Assembly (NCBI RefSeq): GCF_002744755.1
Contig: NZ_KZ319289.1
Location: 372,001-436,000, forward strand
Direction: 5' to 3'
Source of the DNA: Leeuwenhoekiella nanhaiensis
Lineage (GTDB): Bacteria; Bacteroidota; Bacteroidia; Flavobacteriales; Flavobacteriaceae
DNA length: 64,000 nt
The stretch's first letter is position 1, and each line of letters starts with the position of its first letter. The notes beneath the pieces were generated by a model. That model saw only the letters and a program-made list of their open reading frames with translations. It was not told the DNA's origin and made no database searches. Made by a program: the position numbers and the translations under genes. Positions 33,235 to 41,832 of the stretch are shown piece by piece.

Positions 33235-34647
33235 TTAGCCTATAATCATCCCGGCTATCGTTGCAGAAAGCAAGGATGCCAGTGTGCCGCCAATTACGGC
33301 TTTTAAACCAAACTCAGAAAGGGTTTTGCGTTGCGTGGGGGCCAAAGAACCTATACCGCCTATTTGTATCCCTATTGAAGCAAAATTGGCAAATCCACAA
33401 AGCATGTAAGTTGCCATAATTACTGATTTCTGATAGGTAAAGCTCAGTTCATTGAGCGGATTTTTAAGCTCAGCAAGTTGAATGTATCCTACAAATTCAC
33501 TAGCAGCGAGTTTGATACCCAGCAATTGCCCCATCAGCATCACATCTTCCGAAGCCACGCCAATTAGCCACATAAGTGGTGCAAATACAGTTCCTAAAAC
33601 AGACTCTAAAGAGAATACGGAATATGGAGTGTTTGCCGCAAGGAAGTCATTAAGCGTGGTTACCTCACCTATTTTTTCAAAGCCGTAGTTGATCATCGCT
33701 ATAAATGCTACAAAAACCAAAAGCATAGCCCCTACGTTTGCGGCAAGTTTTAAACCTTCGGTAGTACCGGTGGCGATAGCGTCGAGAATATTGGCGCCAA
33801 TTTTATCCTGTGAAACTTCTACTCTAGAGTCAATAGGCTCCTGCTGCGGATATAAGAGTTTTGAAATTACAATAGCACCCGGTGCTGCCATCACCGAAGC
33901 TGCCAATAAGTGTCTTGCAAATTCAAGGCGTAAGGCATTATCATCACCTCCTAAAAATCCGATGTAAGCCGCGAGAACTCCACCAGCCACAGTCGCCATC
34001 CCTCCGATCATGACCAAAAGTATTTCAGAACGCGTCATACGCTCTAAATAGGCTTTGATCATCAAAGGAGCTTCGGTCTGGCCTAAAAAGATATTTCCGG
34101 CAACCGATAAACTTTCGGCACCTGAGATATTCATAAGTTTAGTAAGTACCCAGGCCATTCCCTTAACAACAATCTGTACAATTCCCAGATAGAAGAGCAC
34201 AGAGGTGAGGGCGGAAAAGAATATAATTGTTGGGAGCACCTGAAAGATAAAAATGAAGCCATAACTGTCCACATCCATCATTCCACCTAAAAGAAACTCA
34301 CTACCTGCTGCGGTAAAATCGAGAATCTTTACGAATATTTTCCCTACAAATTCAAAAGCTTTCTGAACAAAAGGTACGCGCAATACACCTATGGCCAATA
34401 AAAGTTGAGCACCAAGACCTACACCTACAGTCTTCCAATTAATTGCTTTTTTGTTTGTACTTAATAAATAGGCAATGAGTAAAAGGCAAATCATCCCTAA
34501 AACCCCACGCCACAAACTGTCAAAAGAAAAACCGGCATTGGGTATGATGTCCCGGGCAGGTGCTACGGGTAGCGTTTCCTGAATATTTTGGGCAAATGTG
34601 CTGACTGAACTAAAAAGAAGGATGAGTAACGGGAGTAATTTTCGCAT
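33235..34647 (-). CDS. CNT-family concentrative nucleoside transporter
   Basis: 470 aa from ATG 34647. A signal-like N-terminal helix ending TFAQ and a periplasmic loop come first, then the NupC/CNT core. Family motifs: AESLSVAGNIFLGQTEAPLM (the GQTEAP substrate motif), VIMATYMLCGFANFASIGIQ and GGIGSLAPTQRKTLSEFG. It imports nucleosides with Na+ or H+ across the inner membrane and would feed the two deoxynucleoside kinases in this window. The N-terminal cleavable-looking segment is typical for Bacteroidetes members. It begins 5 bases after the bifunctional nuclease gene, so the two form one operon. Confidence 0.93.
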   Translation of the reverse strand: MRKLLPLLILLFSSVSTFAQNIQETLPVAPARDIIPNAGFSFDSLWRGVLGMICLLLIAYLLSTNKKAINWKTVGVGLGAQLLLAIGVLRVPFVQKAFEFVGKIFVKILDFTAAGSEFLLGGMMDVDSYGFIFIFQVLPTIIFFSALTSVLFYLGIVQIVVKGMAWVLTKLMNISGAESLSVAGNIFLGQTEAPLMIKAYLERMTRSEILLVMIGGMATVAGGVLAAYIGFLGGDDNALRLEFARHLLAASVMAAPGAIVISKLLYPQQEPIDSRVEVSQDKIGANILDAIATGTTEGLKLAANVGAMLLVFVAFIAMINYGFEKIGEVTTLNDFLAANTPYSVFSLESVLGTVFAPLMWLIGVASEDVMLMGQLLGIKLAASEFVGYIQLAELKNPLNELSFTYQKSVIMATYMLCGFANFASIGIQIGGIGSLAPTQRKTLSEFGLKAVIGGTLASLLSATIAGMIIG

Positions 34648-34652
34648 CAAAT

Positions 34653-35264
34653 TTAATTGCGTTTAGAAATTTCGTCTCTGATTTTTGCGGCAGCTTCATA
34701 GTCTTCAGCTGCAACCGCCTGCTCCAGAAGCGAATTAAGTTCGCTGAGCGAAAGTTTTTTATAATCACTAGCAGTGCTTTCCTCTTCAGGATCGTCAACG
34801 ACCAGTTGATCTACCAGAACATCATCTTCAGGTTTAGCATCTGATTCAGAACCTTTTAGGTAAATTCCTGCTTTTTCAAGGATGTTCTTGTAGGTGAAAA
34901 TAGGGGCGTTAAAACGCAGAGCCAGTGAGATGGCATCGCTGGTGCGGGCATCTATAATTTCTTCAGAGCCTTCCCGTTCACAAATAATACTGCTGTAAAA
35001 AACACCATCTACCAGCTTGTGAATAATCACCTGCTTGATCTGAATGTCAAATCGATCGGCAAAATTTTTAAAAAGGTCGTGAGTGAGGGGTCGCGGCGGT
35101 TTGATCTCTTTTTCTAAAGCGATGGCAATAGATTGAGCTTCAAAGGCTCCTATGACTATAGGCAACTTCCGGTCACCTTCTACTTCACTAAGGATTAAGG
35201 CGTATGCACCATTTTGCGTCTGGCTGTACGATATCCCTTTTATATTTAAGCGCACTAAACTCAT
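34653..35264 (-). CDS. Bifunctional nuclease (DUF151) family protein with UVR-like tail
   Basis: 203 aa. Residues about 1-135 are the DUF151 domain (LILSEVEGDRKLPIVIGAFE, AQSIAIALEKEIKPPRPLTH, IIDARTSDAISLALRF), described in other organisms as having DNase and RNase activity. A Glu/Asp-rich linker leads to a C-terminal UvrB/UvrC-type motif (LSELNSLLEQAVAAEDYEAA, AKIRDEISKRN), a protein-protein contact helix pair. This build is general in Bacteroidetes. It shares an operon with the nucleoside transporter, which suggests nucleic acid breakdown and nucleoside salvage, and it is separated from etfA by a terminator. Confidence 0.9.
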   Translation of the reverse strand: MSLVRLNIKGISYSQTQNGAYALILSEVEGDRKLPIVIGAFEAQSIAIALEKEIKPPRPLTHDLFKNFADRFDIQIKQVIIHKLVDGVFYSSIICEREGSEEIIDARTSDAISLALRFNAPIFTYKNILEKAGIYLKGSESDAKPEDDVLVDQLVVDDPEEESTASDYKKLSLSELNSLLEQAVAAEDYEAAAKIRDEISKRN

Positions 35265-35282
35265 AGGGTGTAAAAATATAAA

Positions 35283-35328
35283 AAAGGCTGTTTAAAACCG
35301 GATTAACATCACAATTTAAACAGCCTTT
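35283..35328 (-). terminator. Terminator after etfA
   Basis: A 14-bp perfect stem AAAGGCTGTTTAAA (35283-35296) / TTTAAACAGCCTTT (35315-35328), followed on the minus strand by U-rich sequence. It splits etfBA from the nuclease-transporter operon. Confidence 0.82.
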
Positions 35329-35348
35329 ATCAGTTTAGGTACGTAAAC

Positions 35349-36317
35349 CTAGGAGTTGTTTGCCTTAAATTCTTTGAGTTTTTCATTTAAACGGGGTACC
35401 ACATCAAAGGCGTCTCCTACAATACCGTAGTCTGCCGCTTTAAAAAAGGGAGCTTCAGGATCTGTATTGATTACCACTTTAGTTTTTGATGCGTTTATCC
35501 CTGCAAGGTGCTGTATCGCTCCCGAAATACCAATAGCGATATACAGGTTAGAAGCTACAGGCTTACCGGTCTGACCTACGTGCTCGCTATGTGGTCTCCA
35601 GCCCATATCTGATACCGGCTTAGAGCAAGCGGTAGCTGCTCCCAGAATATCAGCCATTTCTTCAATCATTCCCCAGTTTTCAGGGCCTTTGAGTCCGCGA
35701 CCACCACTTACTACGATTTCTGCATCGGCAATGGTAACCTTGTCTTTAGCCTTATCAACAGATTTTACTTCAATATTGAAATGCTTGTCGTCAAGGCCGG
35801 GCTCAAAACCTTCTTCCGAAGCCTCTTTTTGAGACTCTTTAAGACCAAAACTGTTTTTAGAAAGGCCTACAATTTTCACATCGGTTTTGATTTCGGTGTG
35901 ATTAAAAGCCTTATTGGTAAAGGCTGTACGTTTTACTTTAAAAGGAGATTCGCTTTCCGGTAGCGCCACAACGTTTGAAGCATAACCTGCTTCCAGGTCT
36001 ATTGCTAATAAAGGAGCGAGGTATTTGGCATTAGCACTGCTGCTTACGACGATTACCTTGGCGCTTTCCTGTTTGGCCGCCTGAGTAAGCGCAGCAGCAT
36101 AGGCATTAGCATTAAATTTGCCCAGCTTGTCATTTTTCACATGCATTACCTTGTCTGCACCATAAGTGCCAAGGGATGCCGTCTCGTCTGCATTAAAAGC
36201 TACAGCGGTTACGGTTGTGCCCATCATATCTGCGATGCCACGTGCGTAGCTCACTACTTCGTAAGCGGTTTTTTTAAATTTTCCTTCTTCTGATTCTGTA
36301 TATACTAAAACTGACAT
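35349..36317 (-). CDS. etfA: Electron transfer flavoprotein subunit alpha
   Basis: 322 aa. With EtfB it carries electrons from acyl-CoA and other dehydrogenases to ETF:quinone oxidoreductase. The C-terminal FAD domain is intact: IVVSGGRGLKGPENWGMIEE, AATACSKPVSDMGWRPHSEH, VGQTGKPVASNLYIAIGISG and AIQHLAGINASKTKVVINTD, with the typical PFFKAADYGIVGD end. The N-terminal domain (about 1-190) is the usual Rossmann-like half. It lies 66 bases after etfB in the same direction; the gap holds a 16-bp perfect palindrome. Confidence 0.95.
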   Translation of the reverse strand: MSVLVYTESEEGKFKKTAYEVVSYARGIADMMGTTVTAVAFNADETASLGTYGADKVMHVKNDKLGKFNANAYAAALTQAAKQESAKVIVVSSSANAKYLAPLLAIDLEAGYASNVVALPESESPFKVKRTAFTNKAFNHTEIKTDVKIVGLSKNSFGLKESQKEASEEGFEPGLDDKHFNIEVKSVDKAKDKVTIADAEIVVSGGRGLKGPENWGMIEEMADILGAATACSKPVSDMGWRPHSEHVGQTGKPVASNLYIAIGISGAIQHLAGINASKTKVVINTDPEAPFFKAADYGIVGDAFDVVPRLNEKLKEFKANNS

Positions 36318-36336
36318 GTTTTCTAATTTTTAATGA

Positions 36337-36352
36337 TTTCGCAGCTGCGAAA
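36337..36352. repeat. Perfect 16-bp palindrome TTTCGCAGCTGCGAAA
   Basis: It lies between etfB and etfA. It belongs to a set of TTTCGC/GCGAAA-type palindromic words found across the window (10-28, 25708-25723, 47268-47280, 50790-50804, 61382-61395). It lacks a T run and is not a terminator. Confidence 0.5.
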
Positions 36353-36383
36353 AAAATACGTTTTGGTAATTATCTATATGGAC

Positions 36384-37130
36384 TTAGATAGCCTTGGCCT
36401 CGTTGTGAAGCAAGTCGATAAGTTGGTCTAGATTTTCAGGATCGATGAGTTTTACTTCCCCTTTAGGTGCCGGTTTTTCAAAAGAAACCGCTGCGGTTTC
36501 TACTGAAGCTCCGCTAGGTTCTTTCACGGTAAGTGGCTTCTTACGAGCCATCATAATTCCGCGCATATTTGGGATGCGTAAATCACTCTCTTCAACCAGA
36601 CCTTTTTGACCACCTATAACCAGAGGCAGTTTTGCAGAAACGGTTTCCTTACCTCCATCTATCTCACGTGTCGCGGTTGCAGTGTCGCCTTCTACTTCAA
36701 GGCTGATGCAGGTGTTTACAAAGCTGGCATCGATTAGATTGGCTAACATTCCGGGAACCATACCGCCGTTGTAATCAATAGATTCGCGCCCGGCAATAAT
36801 CAGGTCGTAATTACCTTCTTTAGCTACCGCGCTTAATTCTTTCGCAACCTGAAAACCATCAAGAGCTTCGGTATCTATACGTATAGCCGTATCAGCACCA
36901 ATGGCAAGCGCTTTACGCAGGGTAGGTTCGGTTTCAGGACCGCCTACATTTACAATATCTACTGTAGCACCCTGCTTTTCTTTAAACCACATAGCACGGG
37001 TTAAACCAAACTCGTCATTAGGATTGATCACAAATTGAACTCCGTTAGTATCAAATTTGGTGTTATCGTCTGTAAAATTGATCTTTGAGGTTGTATCAGG
37101 CACGTGACTGATGCACACTAAAATTTTCAT
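36384..37130 (-). CDS. etfB: Electron transfer flavoprotein subunit beta
   Basis: 248 aa, the AMP-binding partner of EtfA. Family features: MKILVCISHVPDTTSKINFT, NPNDEFGLTRAMWFKEKQGA, the ALAIGADTAIRID loop and the recognition segment DLRIPNMRGIMMARKKPLTV, including the Leu-containing loop near residue 185-195 that docks onto dehydrogenases. First gene of the etfBA operon. A near-consensus -7 box (TATTTTCG on the minus strand, about 37165-37172) lies upstream. Confidence 0.95.
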   Translation of the reverse strand: MKILVCISHVPDTTSKINFTDDNTKFDTNGVQFVINPNDEFGLTRAMWFKEKQGATVDIVNVGGPETEPTLRKALAIGADTAIRIDTEALDGFQVAKELSAVAKEGNYDLIIAGRESIDYNGGMVPGMLANLIDASFVNTCISLEVEGDTATATREIDGGKETVSAKLPLVIGGQKGLVEESDLRIPNMRGIMMARKKPLTVKEPSGASVETAAVSFEKPAPKGEVKLIDPENLDQLIDLLHNEAKAI

Positions 37131-37254
37131 ATATATTGCTTTAAAAAGTAACTATTTCGTTTTCGCTACGAAAATAAGCATTAAAATCTGAAATTTGCTA
37201 TGCACGCATAACAAAATTTCGTTAAAAGCAATTCCTTGCCGACGATTTAATTCC

Positions 37255-37262
37255 TATTTTTG
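37255..37262 (+). promoter_or_regulatory. -7 promoter element of pdhB (TATTTTTG)
   Basis: Exact TAnnTTTG match; the predicted start leaves a leader of about 130 nt before pdhB. A TTG at 37236-37238 is 16 bp upstream, slightly close for a -33 box. Nothing else is seen in the 270-bp gap. Confidence 0.45.
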
Positions 37263-37400
37263 CTCTCCCTGTTTAAAATGGGGTTTTTCCTCAATATGCA
37301 GTGCAAAATAAGACGTTTTTAAGTAGGATTACATTTCACTTTTTAGAGCGTTTACAATAAAATCAGTTGATAAAAAGACACGTTACATCCATTTTTATTT

Positions 37401-38378
37401 ATGAAAACAATACAATTTAGGGAAGCCGTTTGCGAGGCTATGAGTGAAGAAATGCGTCGTGATGAGGCCGTTTACCTTATGGGTGAGGAAGTGGCAGAAT
37501 ACAATGGTGCTTACAAAGCGTCAAAGGGTATGCTAGACGAGTTTGGTCCTGACCGCGTTATAGATACTCCCATTTCTGAGCTTGGTTTTGCCGGAATTGC
37601 GATAGGTAGTGCTATGAACGGTTGCCGCCCTATTGTAGAATATATGACCTTTAACTTCTCACTGGTAGGTATTGATCAGATCATCAATAACGCTGCAAAG
37701 ATACGCCAGATGTCAGGGGGTCAGTTTAACTGTCCTGTTGTATTTAGAGGTCCTACGGCTTCTGCCGGTCAGCTGGGTGCTACGCACTCTCAGGCTTTTG
37801 AAAACTGGTTTGCAAATACTCCCGGTCTTAAAGTTATTGTACCTTCTAATCCTGCTGATGCTAAAGGATTATTGAAATCGGCTATACGTGACGACGATCC
37901 GGTTATCTTTATGGAAAGTGAGCAGATGTATGGCGACAAGGGTGAAGTACCGGAAGGTGAGTACCTGATTCCAATAGGCGTTGCGGACATCAAGCGTGAA
38001 GGTACTGATGTGACTATCGTTTCTTTCGGTAAAATCATCAAAGAAGCCTACGCAGCTGCTGAAGAACTTGAAAAAGACGGAATCTCATGTGAAATTATTG
38101 ACTTGCGTACGGTAAGACCATTAGATATTGATGCCGTTCTCAACTCGGTTAAGAAAACAAACCGTTTGGTAATTTTGGAAGAGGCTTGGCCTTTTGGTAA
38201 CGTATCTACCGAGATCACGTATCAGGTTCAGGAAAAAGCATTTGATTATCTGGATGCTCCAATCGTAAAAATAAATACTGCAGATACACCTGCACCGTAT
38301 TCACCGGTGTTGCTTAAAGAATGGTTGCCTAACAGCAATGATGTTGTTAAAGCGGTTAAAAAAGTAATGTACAGGTAA
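37401..38378 (+). CDS. pdhB: Pyruvate dehydrogenase E1 component, beta subunit
   Basis: 325 aa. It forms the alpha2beta2 E1 enzyme that decarboxylates pyruvate with thiamine diphosphate. The beta-subunit features are clear: REAVCEAMSEEMRRDEAVYL, MGEEVAEYNGAYKASKGML with the ThDP-activating Glu, DTPISELGFAGIAIGSAMNG, FRGPTASAGQLGATHSQAFE, and the C-terminal KTNRLVILEEAWPFGNVSTE and NTADTPAPYSPVLLKEWLPN. The alpha subunit (pdhA) and E2 are not adjacent, as is usual in flavobacteria. The gene has its own promoter and terminator. Confidence 0.94.
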   Translation: MKTIQFREAVCEAMSEEMRRDEAVYLMGEEVAEYNGAYKASKGMLDEFGPDRVIDTPISELGFAGIAIGSAMNGCRPIVEYMTFNFSLVGIDQIINNAAKIRQMSGGQFNCPVVFRGPTASAGQLGATHSQAFENWFANTPGLKVIVPSNPADAKGLLKSAIRDDDPVIFMESEQMYGDKGEVPEGEYLIPIGVADIKREGTDVTIVSFGKIIKEAYAAAEELEKDGISCEIIDLRTVRPLDIDAVLNSVKKTNRLVILEEAWPFGNVSTEITYQVQEKAFDYLDAPIVKINTADTPAPYSPVLLKEWLPNSNDVVKAVKKVMYR

Positions 38379-38397
38379 TCTGAGACTACTATCTTTG

Positions 38398-38432
38398 AAG
38401 CTTCATTTGATCATTCAGATGAAGCTTTTTTT
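38398..38432 (+). terminator. Terminator after pdhB
   Basis: AAGCTTCATTTGA (38398-38410) pairs with TCAGATGAAGCTT (38415-38427), one wobble, then a T7 run. Confidence 0.88.
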
Positions 38433-38506
38433 ATTCCTGCTCAATTCTTAACGAATAATTATATGTTGCCGGAGTAAGGAAGACCCCAAAAGCCTACTTA
38501 GTCTTT

Positions 38507-40999
38507 ATGAAGTATATTCTTTCTATTCTGCTGTTTTTTACAGCTCCCTTCTTTCTTTTGGCACAGACTAAGGCAGGCGGACTGGTTTTTGACCCGGGAG
38601 GAAATCCTATACCTTTTGCCAACGTGGTTTTCGCGGGTTCTACCGAGGGTACAATCACTAATGAGGACGGAAGGTTTTACATTCAGTCTGATGCCAATTA
38701 CAATCAATTGAAGGTTTCTTTTGTCGGCTTTGAATCTCTCGTAATTGATCTGCCACAGAAGGTAAATTACAATCTCGAAATTACACTTAAAGAAGAGACC
38801 GAAAGCCTAAGTGAAGTAGTCATTTATACCGGAAAACAATCTAAAAAGAATAACCCGGCGATTGATATCCTGCGAAAAATCTGGGCAAACAAACGCTCTA
38901 ACGGACTCAGTCAGTTTAAGCAATATGAGTACGATAAGTACGAGAAGGTAGAATTTGACCTTAATACGATTGACAGTTCGCTAATAAACAGCAAGATTTT
39001 CAATAAAATGGAATTCATCTTTGACCAGATGGATACCTCCCGAATTACCGGAAAAACCTACCTGCCCATCTTTATAAACGAGCGCAGCAGTAAGGTGTAT
39101 GGGGATAATGTTTTGGGTAAGGAAAAAGAAGAACTCGAAGGCAACCGAAACAGCGGTTTTAATACCAATCAAACCTTGATAGCTTTTATTCAGGAGTTGT
39201 ACAACGACTTTAATGTGTACGACAATTATCTGAAGTTTTTCGATAAAAGTTTTGTGAGTCCGCTTTCTACAACCGGTATTGATACCTATAATTATGTGCT
39301 TGCAGACAGTGCTTTCATCAAAAACAAATGGTGTTACAACATCATCTACTATCCGCGAAGACCGGCTGAACTCACCTTTAAGGGAGATTTTTGGGTAAAT
39401 GATACCACCTGGGCGATTAAAGAAATCAACCTGCAGGTTAATAAAAGTGCCAATATTAACTGGGTTAAGGAGATCTATATTGAGCAGGAATTTGAGGTGC
39501 TAAACGATTCGGTTTTTTTGATCACCCGGGATTACTTTCTTTCTGATTTCGCTTTGCGAAAAAAAGAAGGAAGTCGTGGTGTTTACGGCAAGCGTACCAC
39601 GCTTTTTGACGATTACAAGTTTGATCAAAAGCGCGAAGAAGATTTTTACGATGAGCGCGTCACTCAATATGATGAATCAGTTTATACCAAGCCCGATGAT
39701 TTCTGGGAAGAGAAACGCCTTGAGCCCTTAAGCAAAGACGAAAAAGGAGTTTATGTAATGCTCGATTCTCTCAAAAAGGTTCCTAAGTTTCAGCGCTTCT
39801 ACGATGCCGGAGCAATGCTGGTAAGCGGTTATTATGAGTGGGATCGTGCAAATCTGGATATAGGCCCTATCTTTTCGGTGTTTGGTTTTAATGATGTGGA
39901 AGGTTTACGTTTGCGCCTGGGCGCCCGCACCTATTTTGGTCAGAATGATCCCTGGCGACTGGAAGGTTTTGGAGCCTACGGCTTTAAAGATGAGAAATTT
40001 AAGTTTGGTATTTCGGGTAAGGTATTGCTGGATGCTAAATCAAGACTCATTTTGAGTGGCGGTTACCGCCAGGATGTGGAGCAAATTGCCGCAAGTCTCA
40101 CGACTTCTACCGATGTTTTGGGCAGAAACCTGGCCTCGTCTTCGCTCGTAACGGTGGGGAATAACGACCAGCTAACGAGTATTAAGTTGGCTAACTTTGC
40201 GATTGAAGCCGAATTTTTAAAGAACCTGAAAGTGCGTTATGATTTGTCGTATCGCACGCTTGAATCTGCATCGCCTACCTTCAATCTGGATTATTATACT
40301 GATTTTACGCAGAGCGAAATCAAATCACAGGTAAAGCAGACCGAGATGGTGGTAAGCACCATTTTTGAACCGGGTAAGCGTACTTCGGGATACGGGGTAG
40401 AGCGTACCACGAGTAATGAGTGGTTTCCTACCATTTTTGTAGGCTACACCAAAGGGGTCGAAGGGCTTTTTGAAAGCGATTTTGATTACGAAAAAATTCA
40501 ACTTTCGTACAGACAACCCTGGCGTATGGGCGGTCTGGGGACCTTTAGTTCGCTTATTGAAGCCGGTAAGACTTTTGGCGAAGTGCCATTAGGACTTATG
40601 AGTGTGATTCCGGGTAACCAAAACCTGTTTTCTATTTACGGTACGTTTCCTCAGTTGAATTTTTATGAGTTTGTGACAGACACTTATCTTACTGCGCATT
40701 TAGAGCATAATTTCGGCGGAAGAATCTTTGGTCGTATTCCCTTCTTGAGAAAATTAAATCTTCGTGAAATTGTGGGCGTTAAGGGTGCCTGGGGATCGGT
40801 ATCCGATGAAAACCGCCTTATCAATGCTTCGGGAGTTGACTATCTGGCACCTGACGATAAGCCCTATTACGAGTATAGTTTTGGAGTAGGGAATATTCTT
40901 AAGGTTTTACGCATTGATTTCAACTTTAGAGGCAATTATCTGGATTTGCCCGAGGCTCGTAAATTTGGAGTGACCGGAGCTTTAGAATTTTCATTTTAA
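38507..40999 (+). CDS. DUF5686 outer-membrane protein with CarboxypepD_reg domain
   Basis: 830 aa with signal peptide ending FFLLAQ. Residues about 22-95 are a carboxypeptidase-regulatory-like Ig domain (GLVFDPGGNPIPFANVVFAG, TNEDGRFYIQSD). From about 105 to the end is the DUF5686 region: YEKVEFDLNTID, FINERSSKVYG, YYPRRPAELTFKGDFWVNDT, and a C-terminal set of amphipathic strands ending in an aromatic residue (GALEFSF), the mark of an outer-membrane beta-barrel. Family members are widespread in Bacteroidetes and uncharacterised. The gene is alone between pdhB and ppa. Confidence 0.9.
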   Translation: MKYILSILLFFTAPFFLLAQTKAGGLVFDPGGNPIPFANVVFAGSTEGTITNEDGRFYIQSDANYNQLKVSFVGFESLVIDLPQKVNYNLEITLKEETESLSEVVIYTGKQSKKNNPAIDILRKIWANKRSNGLSQFKQYEYDKYEKVEFDLNTIDSSLINSKIFNKMEFIFDQMDTSRITGKTYLPIFINERSSKVYGDNVLGKEKEELEGNRNSGFNTNQTLIAFIQELYNDFNVYDNYLKFFDKSFVSPLSTTGIDTYNYVLADSAFIKNKWCYNIIYYPRRPAELTFKGDFWVNDTTWAIKEINLQVNKSANINWVKEIYIEQEFEVLNDSVFLITRDYFLSDFALRKKEGSRGVYGKRTTLFDDYKFDQKREEDFYDERVTQYDESVYTKPDDFWEEKRLEPLSKDEKGVYVMLDSLKKVPKFQRFYDAGAMLVSGYYEWDRANLDIGPIFSVFGFNDVEGLRLRLGARTYFGQNDPWRLEGFGAYGFKDEKFKFGISGKVLLDAKSRLILSGGYRQDVEQIAASLTTSTDVLGRNLASSSLVTVGNNDQLTSIKLANFAIEAEFLKNLKVRYDLSYRTLESASPTFNLDYYTDFTQSEIKSQVKQTEMVVSTIFEPGKRTSGYGVERTTSNEWFPTIFVGYTKGVEGLFESDFDYEKIQLSYRQPWRMGGLGTFSSLIEAGKTFGEVPLGLMSVIPGNQNLFSIYGTFPQLNFYEFVTDTYLTAHLEHNFGGRIFGRIPFLRKLNLREIVGVKGAWGSVSDENRLINASGVDYLAPDDKPYYEYSFGVGNILKVLRIDFNFRGNYLDLPEARKFGVTGALEFSF

Positions 41000-41089
41000 A
41001 AATCAAGATTCTGTAAATCAGTATTTAAGGTGTTTTGATTTACGAAAACGATATAAAAAGCTTCATGCTTTTCTTTTACCGTGTTTTAC

Positions 41090-41120
41090 TTGTGACACCC
41101 TGAGTTTTAATCTATTTTTG
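41090..41120 (+). promoter_or_regulatory. Promoter of ppa
   Basis: TTG (41090-41092), 20-bp spacer, TATTTTTG (41113-41120): a textbook Bacteroidetes promoter. The predicted start is about 37 bases before the ATG. Confidence 0.65.
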
Positions 41121-41162
41121 CACCCCCTTTTAAAGCAAAAAAGAAAATAAACCAGAAATAAA

Positions 41163-41690
41163 ATGACAGCAGATAAAATTACCACTTTTGATGTCCTGAT
41201 TGAGATTCCGAAAGGTAGCCGTAATAAGTACGAGTACGATTTCAAGCTGAAAAAAATACGTTACGACCGTATGATTTTCTCTTCGATGATGTATCCGGCA
41301 GATTATGGTTTTATCCCGAAAACACTTGCGTTAGATGGAGATCCACTGGATGTTTTGGTTTTAGTAACCGAACCTACTTTTCCGGGTTGTGTGATGGAAG
41401 TGAAGCCTATTGGTGTTTTTCATATGACCGATGAGAAAGGGCCTGATGAGAAAATCATTTGTGTGCCGGTAAGTGATCCTATCGCAAGCAGCACTACAGA
41501 TCTGAGTGAACTGAATCCGCATCTTATTAAGGAAATTGAGCATTTCTTCCAGGTTTACAAAGATCTTGAAAAGAAAAAAGTAGACGTAGGTGGTTTTGGT
41601 GATGTATCTGAAGCTAAAGAAATCATCAGTCAGTGTATAGACCGTTACCGTACCAGTGACGTACCTAAAGAAGAAGTAAGTATCGATTAA
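41163..41690 (+). CDS. ppa: Soluble inorganic pyrophosphatase (family I)
   Basis: 175 aa, the normal bacterial family I size. It hydrolyses pyrophosphate to phosphate with Mg2+, pulling biosynthetic reactions forward. Signature: IEIPKGSRNKYEYD near the N-terminus and the metal motif ALDGDPLDVLVLV (three Asp), with MMYPADYGFIPKTL and the HLIKEIEHFFQVYKDLEKKK region. A membrane pyrophosphatase gene follows 142 bases later behind a strong terminator, so the two are separate transcripts. Confidence 0.96.
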   Translation: MTADKITTFDVLIEIPKGSRNKYEYDFKLKKIRYDRMIFSSMMYPADYGFIPKTLALDGDPLDVLVLVTEPTFPGCVMEVKPIGVFHMTDEKGPDEKIICVPVSDPIASSTTDLSELNPHLIKEIEHFFQVYKDLEKKKVDVGGFGDVSEAKEIISQCIDRYRTSDVPKEEVSID

Positions 41691-41714
41691 TTGAGATACA
41701 CCTTATAAATTTAT

Positions 41715-41741
41715 AAAGGCCGCAATTTGCGGCCTTTTTTT
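41715..41741 (+). terminator. Terminator after ppa
   Basis: AAAGGCCGC (41715-41723) pairs with GCGGCCTTT (41729-41737), loop AATTT, followed by Ts. Confidence 0.9.
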
Positions 41742-41832
41742 GTTATATATTCTCGATGAATTAAGCTTAAGTTTATATTTATCGCATTTTTGCTACATTA
41801 GCACTTCAATTTTAACAATCAAATACTTATTT